Shown: positions 27,416 through 35,505, counted from the stretch's first letter. The stretch is 64,000 bases of DNA from Pseudomonadaceae bacterium (GCA_024743175.1 JANSXA010000005.1:248001-312000), one strand, 5' to 3'. Notes: a model not told the origin generated them from the sequence alone. Numbers and translations are program-made.

Positions 27416-28694
27416 CAGGCAGATGGAACAGCTGCAAATCAGCGGTACTGTGGCGCCCGGTTTCGAATCGGTTCAACAGTTGTTTGAGCGCAACATGAAA
27501 ACGCTGGCTGAAGAGAACGCACAACTCTGTGTATACGTTGGCGATGAGCGAGTTGTTGACCTCTGGGCATCAACAACCGGCGACCCGGACTTTACCGCCG
27601 ATTCACTGGTTAACGTTTTCAGCAGCGGCAAAAGCCTCGAATCCATTGCCCTGGCATCTCTGGTTGCCAAGGGCCTGCTGAATTACAACGACAGAATCAC
27701 TGCGCACTGGCCTGAATTTGGCGCAGAAGGCAAAGACGATTTAACGGTTGCTGAACTGATGCGGCATGAGGCAGGGCTTGCAGCCTTTAATGTCTCGTTA
27801 GAACCCGAGTCACTGCTTAAAGACAACATCAAACAAAACTCGGTTGGCCGCGTGATCGAAAGTCACGCCCAGAAATACCGCGATGGTGATGACAGCCGCA
27901 GAGAATATCACGCCATGACCAGAGGCTGGATCGTTAACGAAGTGTTTCGCCGAGTTGATCCCGCTCACCGCACCATCGGCGAGTATTTACACGAAGACGT
28001 GAGTGGCCCACTGGGTGCAGATGCAGTGATTGGTGTTCAGCAGCAGGATCTAGAGCGGATCAGTGCAGTCTCACCGCTGGGTTTTGCAGCCTATTTCCTT
28101 GCCAGCTTCAGACCCAGATTCATGGGCAGAAAGGTGCAGGAGAATATTTTCCAGCTCTGTGCCAAACTGCTTCGTCTGCTGCCCATTGTGCGCAAAGGCA
28201 CAGTGACCGACGCACCTGCCCCCATAACGGACATGAAGATTGAAAGCTTCAACGACCCGGCCGTGGCGATGGGTGAAACACCTTCCGCTAATGCGCATTG
28301 TTCTGCGCGGGGACTGGCACACATCGCTGCCGTCATGGCATCCGGTGGTCAGTTTAAGGGTAAAGAGGTTCTGAGTGCTGATGCCTGGCAAGCGATGCAT
28401 GAAGCGCCTGTGCAACGGGAGATGCTCGGCTTACGAACCAGTTTTACCCAGGGCGGCGTTGCACACTTTTCTGCAACTGATTCGCAGTCCTCCAAGCTGG
28501 AACAGGCGGCCAATCAGGGCAGAGAGGGGTTCTACGGCTGGATGGGGCTCGGCGGCTCTCTGTTTCAGTGGCATCCGGAAAAGCAGATTGGTTTCAGTTT
28601 TGTCCCCACTTCTCTGCATGTGCTGGATATCGTGAACGAGCGCGGCAAAGCGTATCAGGCCGAAGTTTTAAGATGCCTACAGCACCCCATTTGA
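27408..28694 (+). CDS. EstB-like serine hydrolase (class C beta-lactamase fold)
   Basis: 428 residues from the ATG at 27408, which overlaps the GST stop; an ATG at 27423 with GACAGG upstream is an alternative. The catalytic SxxK motif is in VFSSGKSLESI, the Tyr of the second motif in REYHAMTRG, and a GLAHIAAVMASGGQ segment is typical of the family. Near the C-terminus GREGFYGWMGLGGSLFQWHP stands where the KTG-like motif is expected. There is no signal peptide, so it is likely a cytoplasmic esterase, as in EstB, rather than a beta-lactamase. It closes the 23891-28694 module. Confidence 0.85.
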   Translation: MGDRQMEQLQISGTVAPGFESVQQLFERNMKTLAEENAQLCVYVGDERVVDLWASTTGDPDFTADSLVNVFSSGKSLESIALASLVAKGLLNYNDRITAHWPEFGAEGKDDLTVAELMRHEAGLAAFNVSLEPESLLKDNIKQNSVGRVIESHAQKYRDGDDSRREYHAMTRGWIVNEVFRRVDPAHRTIGEYLHEDVSGPLGADAVIGVQQQDLERISAVSPLGFAAYFLASFRPRFMGRKVQENIFQLCAKLLRLLPIVRKGTVTDAPAPITDMKIESFNDPAVAMGETPSANAHCSARGLAHIAAVMASGGQFKGKEVLSADAWQAMHEAPVQREMLGLRTSFTQGGVAHFSATDSQSSKLEQAANQGREGFYGWMGLGGSLFQWHPEKQIGFSFVPTSLHVLDIVNERGKAYQAEVLRCLQHPI

Positions 28695-28751
28695 GCAGCA
28701 ACTCAGCGCCAGCAATTTATTTCCGCCTTTTCTGTAATAAATTCCGCGCCG

Positions 28752-28775
28752 GGTCGTAATACCTTATAAGCGACC
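28752..28775 (+). promoter_or_regulatory. Small inverted repeat just upstream of the first ECF sigma gene
   Basis: GGTCG (28752-28756) pairs with CGACC (28771-28775) around a 14-base AT-rich loop. Flanking ATTCCG/CGGAAT extends the symmetry imperfectly. It lies about ten bases before the GTG start, so it could be an operator or could fold in the mRNA leader near the ribosome site. Confidence 0.3.
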
Positions 28776-28785
28776 GGAATTTTAC

Positions 28786-29310
28786 GTGGCGAAAAACACA
28801 GCTTTCGAAATTCTCTACAGAGAATATTACGTGCGAGTTTTCGGACTGTGCCGTCGATTATTGAATTCCAGTGATCTGGCGCAGGATGCGACTCAGGAAG
28901 TTTTTATGCGTGTCTACAAGAGCTTTGGCAAATATGACGCAGAACAACCGTTCTGGCAGTGGATTGCGACCTTTGCTAACAATCACTGTATCGATCTGCT
29001 GCGGCAGCGTAGTCGAGCTGATGCACTGTTTGGCGATGAAACCATCGAAATGGAAGACATTGCTGCTGTAGATGTTCCAGTGGTCAACGATCTTATTGCT
29101 TTGCAGGACGCTGAGGCAATGAACGAGGCGATCTCCACGTTGCCCGACAAATATCGTGTACCGGTGGTGCTCGCCTATTTTAACCAGTTGAGTTACGACG
29201 AAGTCGCTACGCAACTGGACATCAGCCGCAACCATGTTGGCGTGTTGTTGTTGCGGGCCAAACAGAGTTTGCGCACAGCGCTGACCGCGGTAGATGGAGG
29301 TTCGTTATGA
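28786..29310 (+). CDS. ECF-type RNA polymerase sigma factor
   Basis: 174 residues from a GTG. Sigma region 2 covers about residues 8-75: LYREYYVRVFGLCRRLL, then DATQEVFMRVYKSFGKYD (the DxxQEVF core-binding and -10 recognition block) and FWQWIATFANNHCIDLLRQR. Region 4 covers about residues 108-170 with LPDKYRVPVVLAYFNQLSYD and EVATQLDISRNHVGVLLLRA (helix-turn-helix for the -35 element). There is no region 3, which defines the extracytoplasmic-function group. The next gene, a zinc-type anti-sigma domain fused to a membrane/bactofilin-like protein, overlaps it by four bases (ATGA) and is its expected regulator. Confidence 0.92.
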   Translation: MAKNTAFEILYREYYVRVFGLCRRLLNSSDLAQDATQEVFMRVYKSFGKYDAEQPFWQWIATFANNHCIDLLRQRSRADALFGDETIEMEDIAAVDVPVVNDLIALQDAEAMNEAISTLPDKYRVPVVLAYFNQLSYDEVATQLDISRNHVGVLLLRAKQSLRTALTAVDGGSL

Positions 29311-30938
29311 GCCATCTAACGCCGTTACAGATGTCCATGTATGCGGACAACGCACTACCAGCGGATGAAGCGCATACCGTTGTCGCGCATCTGGATACCT
29401 GTGAAACCTGCCGAATCTTACTCAGCGCCTACCAGAGCGAAACGCAATATCTAGCTGGCGCGATGCACAATGATGATCCTGACCTCGCGGAACTGGTGAT
29501 ACCAGAGTTTTCGCGCCCAGCCAGTCTGCGCGGATTTGCAATGGTCAATCTGGCGACCGGACTGGTTATCTGGGCGGCGCAGTTTTTATGGAAAACCATA
29601 TTCGGTGAACTGATTGTCAATGCGGCTGATTGGCTCACCTCAATTTATCTACCTGACATTTACGCAGTGGCGAGTAGCACTGCACTGTATTTCATAGAAG
29701 AGGGAACAGCGATGTTCGATGCTTATCTTGGCTTTATTGTTGTGAGTTTATTGATGATCACGGCTTTGTCGATTGTACTGGCGCGCTACCGGGCACGTAC
29801 TACTGCGGGCCTGTTTGTGCTCGTAGCCACGCTGGGTGCGGTCACAATGCCTGCGCCAGTCAGCGCCCTGGAAATCAGGCGCGACAAAAACAACGTGACC
29901 ATTGCGGCCTCAGAAACTATCAACGACACCCTGATCGTTGCCGCAGAAACAATTTCCATCGAAGGCACGGTCACGGGTGACGTCATCGCAGCTGGTGCAA
30001 CCATAGACGTCTCCGGTTCTGTTGGAGGTAATCTGTTTACATTCGCTGAAACAGTTAACGTTCGCGGCGAAGTAGGCGGTCTTGCTCTTGGGGCAGCCTC
30101 ATCCTACAACCTGAATGCGGCCACGGTGGGGGGCGACCTGTGGGCGGCTGGTGAATCTCTGCGTGTTGATAGTGACTCGCGGGTGAGTAGAAATGCCACC
30201 CTTGCCGGGCAGAAAACAGTCATCGAAGGCAGCGTCAGCAGCGATGTCACTGCGTTTTCAGAAAGCGTTGAAGTCAGCGGTAACATTGGTCAGGACCTGG
30301 AGGCTTTTGCGGGTCGGGTGAGACTTCTGGGCGATGCGCATGTTATTGGTGATCTGCGCTTTCGTTCCGCAGACGAGGACAGGCTGTTTCGCTCTGACAA
30401 TGCGCGCGTTGACGGTGAAGTCGAGTTTATGGGTACCCCCGAAGAATTTCGTGAACAGAACCCTTATGCCACAGTGCAGTTTTATCTCTGGCAGATTGCT
30501 CGGCTGATCGCTGCATTCCTGGTTGGTGTTGTGCTGTTCTGGCTGGTACCCGGTTTGCGCAGCCTGACCATCGGCGCAGGTATAGACGGGCTTAAGTCTG
30601 CCGGTATCGGGTTTCTGACCATTGTCAGCGTCCCTATAATGGCAGTGTTAGTAGCGATCACATTAATTGGCTTACCGTTTTCCTTTATCGCGGTTGTTGG
30701 ATTACTGACGGGTGTGTACCTGGCAAAAATTATCGTCGCCGGTGTTATCGGCCGCATGTTGTTTGCTGAGGGCACTCGACCTGTCCTGAGTTTGCTGGTG
30801 GGTATCAGCATCGTGATCGTCGCGGTTAACCTGCCTTTCATAGGCGGGATAGTCAGCTTTCTGCTGACGATTATCGGCCTTGGACTGCTGGTGCAATACC
30901 TGTTCGGGTTGATCAGCAATCGTGGTGCGGTTGCGTGA
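29307..30938 (+). CDS. Transmembrane ZAS anti-sigma protein fused to a bactofilin-like beta-repeat domain
   Basis: 543 residues with a novel-looking domain order. Residues 1-60 are a zinc-binding anti-sigma domain with H28-x3-C32-x2-C35 (HLDTCETC). Membrane segments follow near 76-96, 141-160 and 166-186. Residues about 197-372 are short repeated beta strands rich in Gly/Val/Ser (for example SIEGTVTGDVIAAGATIDVSG), as in bactofilins and related right-handed solenoids. The C-terminal part (396-536) is a bundle of about five membrane segments. With the anti-sigma domain in the cytoplasm, three crossings put the beta-repeat domain in the periplasm, whereas classical bactofilins are cytoplasmic. 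It overlaps the sigma gene by four bases and should hold that sigma factor inactive until an envelope signal is sensed. Confidence 0.85.
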   Translation: MSHLTPLQMSMYADNALPADEAHTVVAHLDTCETCRILLSAYQSETQYLAGAMHNDDPDLAELVIPEFSRPASLRGFAMVNLATGLVIWAAQFLWKTIFGELIVNAADWLTSIYLPDIYAVASSTALYFIEEGTAMFDAYLGFIVVSLLMITALSIVLARYRARTTAGLFVLVATLGAVTMPAPVSALEIRRDKNNVTIAASETINDTLIVAAETISIEGTVTGDVIAAGATIDVSGSVGGNLFTFAETVNVRGEVGGLALGAASSYNLNAATVGGDLWAAGESLRVDSDSRVSRNATLAGQKTVIEGSVSSDVTAFSESVEVSGNIGQDLEAFAGRVRLLGDAHVIGDLRFRSADEDRLFRSDNARVDGEVEFMGTPEEFREQNPYATVQFYLWQIARLIAAFLVGVVLFWLVPGLRSLTIGAGIDGLKSAGIGFLTIVSVPIMAVLVAITLIGLPFSFIAVVGLLTGVYLAKIIVAGVIGRMLFAEGTRPVLSLLVGISIVIVAVNLPFIGGIVSFLLTIIGLGLLVQYLFGLISNRGAVA

Positions 30939-30982
30939 AAGCATAGTCGTAAAGATGGTGCTGGCGGGGCCCACCCAAATAT

Positions 30983-31001
30983 GTAAATAAGAATCATTTG
31001 C
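30983..31001. promoter_or_regulatory. Fur box upstream of feoAB
   Basis: The 19 bases GTAAATAAGAATCATTTGC match the classical Fur consensus (GATAATGATAATCATTATC) at 14 of 19 positions when aligned by hand. The element is 54 bases upstream of the feoA start, inside the 117-bp gap that precedes the iron-uptake genes. This predicts repression of feoAB by iron-loaded Fur. Confidence 0.7.
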
Positions 31002-31055
31002 ATAAAAAACCCTGAACTGTCAGAGTCCCGCAGTTGCACGCAAACAGCACCTTCT

Positions 31056-31289
31056 ATGACCTCATCTCTGGCAGACCTCGACACGGGCACAGTTATCCGC
31101 ATTACCGGATTTGCTGAAGATTCAGCTTATAACGCCCAGTTAAAACGCCTGGGCATGGTGCCTGGTACGGTTGCAACTTTTTTACGATGCGCTCCGTTAG
31201 GCGATCCCATTGAACTGCGTCTGCGTGGTTACTCCCTGGCCTTACGACCCAGCGAGGCTATCTCGCTGCAGTTTGAGATTGTGTCCTGA
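31056..31289 (+). CDS. feoA: FeoA, ferrous iron transport accessory protein
   Basis: 77 residues, the usual FeoA length. It is an SH3-like cytoplasmic protein needed for FeoB activity. Family features are ITGFAEDSAYNAQLKRLGMV, PGTVATFLRCAPLGDPIELR and a final RPSEAISLQFEIVS. Its stop overlaps the start of feoB by one base. A Fur-box match lies 54 bases upstream. No feoC follows. Confidence 0.93.
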   Translation: MTSSLADLDTGTVIRITGFAEDSAYNAQLKRLGMVPGTVATFLRCAPLGDPIELRLRGYSLALRPSEAISLQFEIVS

Positions 31290-33370
31290 TGACCAGAATT
31301 GCCTTGATCGGTAATCCCAACAGCGGCAAAACGACGTTCTTCAACGCGCTTACCGGTTCACGCCAGCGGGTTGGAAACTGGCCGGGGGTCACCGTGGAAC
31401 GCAGGAGTGGCTCCTATGTCTCTGCGCAGGGCGAAATTGAACTGATTGACCTGCCAGGTACTTACAGCGTTGATCCCGTCGGTGGCGGCCTGGACGAAAA
31501 GATCGCTCGGGACTTTCTGACCAGCGGCGAAGCGGATCTGGTTATCAACATCATTGATGGCTCCAGCCTCAGCCGCAGCCTGTACCTGACCAGCGAACTG
31601 CACGAACTGCAGGTCCCAACCGTTGTCGTGATCAACATGCTGGATGTTGCACAATCCCAGGGCACACAGATCGATACTGAGGTACTGGAGGAAACCCTTG
31701 GTTGCCCGGTGATACCACTGATCGCTACAAAACGGGAAGGCCTGGATACGCTGGACGAAGCGCTGGCGCATGCCTGTCCAATCAAAGCCTTTGCTCAAGG
31801 TGATGACGTCGCCCGCTATGCGCAGATTGATGCCCTTGTGGAAGCGAGCACGCGCCATGACACAGCCACTCGAACAGGCTGGACGGAAATCATTGATCAG
31901 GTGGTTCTGAACCGTTTTGCCGCCTTGCCGATTTTTCTTGGCGTGATGTACCTGATGTTCCTGATTTCCATCAACATCGGGTCTGCGTTCATCGACTTTT
32001 TTGACCTTGTCGGCAGCGTCCTGTTTGTGGAAGGTCCGCGCCGGCTACTGGAATGGATAGGTCTGCCTGCCTGGATTATTGTTTTTCTCGCTGATGGGGT
32101 TGGGGGTGGCGTACAACTTGTTGGCACATTCATCCCGGTTATCGGCGCTTTATTCCTGGTGCTCGCATTTTTAGAAGACTCCGGCTACATGGCACGCGTG
32201 GCGTTCATCGTTGACCGTTTACTACGCAGTCTTGGTTTACCGGGCAAATCATTTGTTCCGCTGATTGTGGGTTTCGGCTGCAACGTACCCGCTGTTATGG
32301 CAACCCGCGCGCTGGACTCCCAACCCGACCGGATCCTGACCACGCTGATGGCCCCTTACATGAGTTGTGGCGCTCGACTGACGGTTTATGCTCTATTTGC
32401 AGCCGCGTTCTTTCCCGCCAACGGCCAGAACGTTGTTTTTGCACTTTATCTGATCGGAATTGTAGTGGCGATTCTGTCCGCACTGTTGGTGCGCAAGCAT
32501 CTGCTGCCTGCCCAACGCAGCGAATTTGTTCTGGAACTGCCTGCATATCACCTGCCCGTCATGCGCAATATCCTGCTGCAAACCTGGCAGCGACTTAAAG
32601 GTTTCGTTGTACGGGCGGGTAAAGCTATCGTGATTGTGGTGATAGCCCTCAACGTCTTCAATTCAATCGGCACCGACGGCAGTGTGGGTAATCAGGATTC
32701 TGAAAACTCAGTGTTGTCCGCCATCGGCAAATCGATCACACCAGTTTTTCAACCCATGGGCATCGAAGCTGACAATTGGCCAGCCACAGTGGGTATCTTC
32801 ACCGGAATTTTTGCCAAAGAAGTGGTTGTTGGCACCCTCGATGCGTTGTACGCGCCGTCAGATCCGACGTCACAAACCAGTCTCACCGAGATGTTGGGTG
32901 ATGCGGTGGCCAGCGTGCCGGCCAATCTGGCTGATATCGCAGACCAGCTCAGCGACCCCCTCGGACTCGACCTGGGTAACCTCGAAAACACCGCAGAACA
33001 GGCGCAGAACCAGGATGTGCAGATCAACACAATCGACGCGATGCAGAGCCTGTTTAACGGTCAGCTGGGTGCATTTGCCTATCTCCTGTTCATTCTGCTT
33101 TATATGCCCTGCGTTGCGACCATTGGCGTGATTTACAAGGAACTGGGCAGCTTCTGGGCAAGCTTCTCTGTCGCATGGTCATTTGTGGTGGCTTATAGTG
33201 CAGCGGTGATTGTGTATCAGATCGGCACTTTCTCAGAAAACCCTGCCAGCGCTGCACTCTGGCTGATCGTCGTCAGTCTGACCGCTACGGCCTTTTTTGC
33301 CGGCCTCATCATCTGGGGCAAACGCAGGCCAGATGCTAACCTCATACCTCTAAAAGTGCTTGAAGACTGA
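31289..33370 (+). CDS. feoB: FeoB, ferrous iron permease with GTPase domain
   Basis: 693 residues. The N-terminal cytoplasmic GTPase has G1 GNPNSGKTT (8-16), the switch region NWPGVTVERR, G3 IDLPGTYS and G4 INMLDVAQ. The rest is the inner-membrane transporter with two Gate repeats, FVPLIVGFGCNVPAVMATRA in the first and LLYMPCVATIGVIYKELG in the second. Between them is a hydrophilic loop near residues 530-580 (VPANLADIADQLSDPLGLDL). It imports Fe(II). Length is a little under the 770 or so of E. coli FeoB, which is common. It forms an operon with feoA under the Fur-box candidate. Confidence 0.95.
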   Translation: MTRIALIGNPNSGKTTFFNALTGSRQRVGNWPGVTVERRSGSYVSAQGEIELIDLPGTYSVDPVGGGLDEKIARDFLTSGEADLVINIIDGSSLSRSLYLTSELHELQVPTVVVINMLDVAQSQGTQIDTEVLEETLGCPVIPLIATKREGLDTLDEALAHACPIKAFAQGDDVARYAQIDALVEASTRHDTATRTGWTEIIDQVVLNRFAALPIFLGVMYLMFLISINIGSAFIDFFDLVGSVLFVEGPRRLLEWIGLPAWIIVFLADGVGGGVQLVGTFIPVIGALFLVLAFLEDSGYMARVAFIVDRLLRSLGLPGKSFVPLIVGFGCNVPAVMATRALDSQPDRILTTLMAPYMSCGARLTVYALFAAAFFPANGQNVVFALYLIGIVVAILSALLVRKHLLPAQRSEFVLELPAYHLPVMRNILLQTWQRLKGFVVRAGKAIVIVVIALNVFNSIGTDGSVGNQDSENSVLSAIGKSITPVFQPMGIEADNWPATVGIFTGIFAKEVVVGTLDALYAPSDPTSQTSLTEMLGDAVASVPANLADIADQLSDPLGLDLGNLENTAEQAQNQDVQINTIDAMQSLFNGQLGAFAYLLFILLYMPCVATIGVIYKELGSFWASFSVAWSFVVAYSAAVIVYQIGTFSENPASAALWLIVVSLTATAFFAGLIIWGKRRPDANLIPLKVLED

Positions 33371-33385
33371 TTTTAAGCACCTGAA

Positions 33386-33408
33386 GACAAACTTTTTCAT
33401 AGTTTGTC
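33386..33408 (+). terminator. Perfect 8-bp hairpin after feoB
   Basis: GACAAACT (33386-33393) and AGTTTGTC (33401-33408) form a perfect stem with a seven-base loop, 15 bases after the feoB stop. There is no T-tract after it, so termination is uncertain. The same bases overlap a possible ECF promoter and the palindrome TGTCGCGACA (33405-33414), so an operator role is equally possible. Confidence 0.35.
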
Positions 33409-33416
33409 GCGACATA
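33390..33416 (+). promoter_or_regulatory. Possible ECF-type promoter of the second sigma operon
   Basis: AACTTT at 33390-33395 fits an ECF -35 (core AAC), and the -10-like GACATA lies at 33411-33416 with about 15 bases between. The ECF sigma gene begins 30 bases downstream. ECF genes are often autoregulated. The match is by eye and the -10 consensus for this sigma group is unknown. Confidence 0.3.
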
Positions 33417-33445
33417 CTCCTCAAGGCAGGCACAAGAATAACTAC

Positions 33446-33994
33446 ATGCTAAGTCCGGTGACTGATGAAGTGTTGATAACTCGCGCTGTAGCGGGGTCCA
33501 ACGGCGCGTGGAATAAACTGATAAAGAGGTATGAAAAACGCGTGTACAACTACGCTTTAAGAATGGTGAGCCACCCCGATGACGCTTTTGACCTGATGCA
33601 GGAAGTGTTTGTCGGTGTACATCGTAACCTGGGCAGCTTCCGCGGCGATGCACCCTTCCCTGCCTGGCTGTTCCGCATTGCCAGTTTTCGCTGCACTGAC
33701 TATCTGCGCAGACGCAGATTCCATGACGAATTTGATGAAGAAAGAGGCTTCCTCAACGCTGAAGCAGGACCGGAGGAACAAGCCTTCACCACCCATGCCA
33801 ACCAGAAGATAAGCACAGCGCTGGGCACGCTGCCGGACGAACAGCGTCAGGTTGTAGAACTGAAATTTTTCCAACACTTCACCTTTGAAGATATCGCAGG
33901 CCAGCTTGGTATTTCACCCAATACCGCCAAAACCAGGCTTTACAGTGCGCTGCGAAAACTGAAACAACACGAGGAACTGCGAGATGCTCTGTGA
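33446..33994 (+). CDS. ECF-type RNA polymerase sigma factor (second)
   Basis: 182 residues from the ATG at 33446 (the frame is open to 33404). Region 2 spans roughly residues 10-85 with WNKLIKRYEKRVYNYALRMV, DAFDLMQEVFVGVHRNL and the FPAWLFRIASFRCTDYLRRR helix. Region 4 is GTLPDEQRQVVELKFFQHF followed by the helix-turn-helix FEDIAGQLGISPNTAKTRLY. No region 3 is present, so it is an ECF sigma. Its stop overlaps the start of a zinc-type anti-sigma gene by 11 bases, and the pair is followed by a secreted coiled-coil protein. It is distinct in sequence from the sigma at 28786. Confidence 0.92.
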   Translation: MLSPVTDEVLITRAVAGSNGAWNKLIKRYEKRVYNYALRMVSHPDDAFDLMQEVFVGVHRNLGSFRGDAPFPAWLFRIASFRCTDYLRRRRFHDEFDEERGFLNAEAGPEEQAFTTHANQKISTALGTLPDEQRQVVELKFFQHFTFEDIAGQLGISPNTAKTRLYSALRKLKQHEELRDAL

Positions 33995-34640
33995 ACACGC
34001 AAATCCGCTGCTGATCGATTACGCACAGAAGTCGTTAAACGATTCGCTGTCCGTTGAAATTGAAACTCACCTGGAGACCTGCGCCGATTGTCAGTCTGAC
34101 CTGCAGGCCATCAGCATGCTGTCGAACATGGCAGAAAACTGGCATGACGAAACTGTGCCGGCATGGCAACCGGTCCCGGTGACGAGTCACCACAGCTGGC
34201 TCGACAACTTCCGATTGTGGTTTCCCACAGCGGCCAGTGCCGCTGCGCTGGCAGTCGCGACCATGATATTTGTGCAGATGCCTGATAACAGCGGTGTGCT
34301 GCCGGCTTCCAGCCAGCCGCTGAGCAGTTACCAGGAATTGCCTGCGCTGCCACAGGCGACCCAGGCCGCCATGGTAGAAAGTGTCATGGAAGGCAGTCGC
34401 GAGCAGCGCCAGGAAGAACTGCAGGTGCTGTTGCAGTATCTGAAAGCTGAAATGGACCGCCGCACAATCGAAACTGAAGACTCGTTACGCTTTGTAATCA
34501 CCAACCAGTTACAGGGTCAGCAGGAGTTAGACGAGCTGTATCAACAGGTCAAGGACCTGGTGAATACCGCTGACCGTAATTCGGTAGCGACGCCTGACTC
34601 ACGTCGCGATGTTCAGGAACAGGGAGTGCACACACCATGA
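33984..34640 (+). CDS. Transmembrane zinc-type anti-sigma factor
   Basis: 218 residues. The N-terminal ZAS domain carries H29-x3-C33-x2-C36 (HLETCADC). One membrane segment lies at about residues 80-99 (FPTAASAAALAVATMIFVQM), so the last 115 residues are periplasmic and include a long helical stretch near 130-190 (EGSREQRQEELQVLLQYLKA). This is the usual layout of a membrane anti-sigma factor whose outer part senses or binds a partner. It should sequester the sigma factor encoded upstream. Its stop overlaps the start of the secreted coiled-coil protein gene by four bases. Confidence 0.87.
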   Translation: MLCEHANPLLIDYAQKSLNDSLSVEIETHLETCADCQSDLQAISMLSNMAENWHDETVPAWQPVPVTSHHSWLDNFRLWFPTAASAAALAVATMIFVQMPDNSGVLPASSQPLSSYQELPALPQATQAAMVESVMEGSREQRQEELQVLLQYLKAEMDRRTIETEDSLRFVITNQLQGQQELDELYQQVKDLVNTADRNSVATPDSRRDVQEQGVHTP

Positions 34641-35497
34641 AGATTGTACGTTGTCTGCTGGCCTGCGTGACTTTAACTCTGACCTGCGGCGCCACTGGAC
34701 GCGAGATTGAGAATCTGGGTGAAATCACCCGGGAAGCCAGAATTGTTGCCGACGTGATGAAATCTGCCCTGCGCAACGAGCTGAGTCACGGTATTCGCGT
34801 CACCAGTGTCACTGCTGAATATCTGGCCAAACAGGGGGTGTTAGTCTCCGTGCGGCTGAACGCACCCTGGCTGACCATCAACAATGGTGACACAGCAATT
34901 GCCATCAATGGTCAGATCAACCTTGAAGAAATACCTTCCATGGTGGAAAACATTCTGGCTGATCTACAGATCGATTTATCCCCTTATGAACCTGAATCAT
35001 TAGAAGCGCTGCGCGACCTGCGCGCTGAGCAGCGCGACCTGCGCCTGGAACAGCGTGATATTCGCGCCCAGCTGCGCACCCTGCGCCGTGAACTGGTGAG
35101 GGCAGATGAAAACAGCGAACGACAGAAGGTACAACGTCAGATTGAAAATCTGGAGCGTGAACTGGTTGCGGTGGACGCGCAATACGACGCCCTGGCCAAG
35201 GATATCGATATTCAATACAAATCTCTGCGCGACTACCGTGACCGTGTGGACACCCCTGACGCGCCGCATCCACCCGCAACACAGAGTACGGACATTGATG
35301 CGCTTATTGCACGCACGGTGTGTGATTACGGTGCTACTTTAAAAAGCTTAGGTTCTGAAGACTATCTGACCGTTGCACTACGCCGCGATAACAGCACCCG
35401 CTATTTTGCTTACAAAATGGACTTTGTGGACAGTTGTGGTCGCGGTGATATGCGTGCTGAACGCCTGCAGGAAAGAGCCTATACCTACGACGGTTGA
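34637..35497 (+). CDS. Secreted coiled-coil protein of the sigma/anti-sigma operon
   Basis: 286 residues. The start overlaps the anti-sigma stop (ATGA). Residues 1-21 form a signal peptide (LLACVTLTLTCGATG). A globular region runs to about 110. A long charged coiled coil follows at about 115-200, with heptad-like repeats of RAEQRDLRLEQRDIRAQLR. A C-terminal globular part carries two cysteines (ARTVCDYG and VDSCGRG) that could pair in the periplasm. I do not recognise the family. Being translationally coupled to a membrane anti-sigma gene, it may bind the anti-sigma periplasmic domain or be the envelope component being monitored; this is inference. Confidence 0.7.
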   Translation: MKIVRCLLACVTLTLTCGATGREIENLGEITREARIVADVMKSALRNELSHGIRVTSVTAEYLAKQGVLVSVRLNAPWLTINNGDTAIAINGQINLEEIPSMVENILADLQIDLSPYEPESLEALRDLRAEQRDLRLEQRDIRAQLRTLRRELVRADENSERQKVQRQIENLERELVAVDAQYDALAKDIDIQYKSLRDYRDRVDTPDAPHPPATQSTDIDALIARTVCDYGATLKSLGSEDYLTVALRRDNSTRYFAYKMDFVDSCGRGDMRAERLQERAYTYDG

Positions 35498-35505
35498 GCG
35501 CAGTG

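Noticed and set aside
30482-31102. 204-codon minus-strand frame overlapping the anti-sigma fusion end and feoA start
   Set aside because: It runs antisense to hydrophobic membrane segments, which yields a Pro/Arg/Thr-rich shadow; it also lies across the Fur box and promoter region.
34981-35100. Repetitive GC-rich DNA in the coiled-coil gene, considered as a DNA repeat element
   Set aside because: The repetition follows codon phase and encodes heptads (RAEQRD/RLEQRD), so it is explained by the protein.
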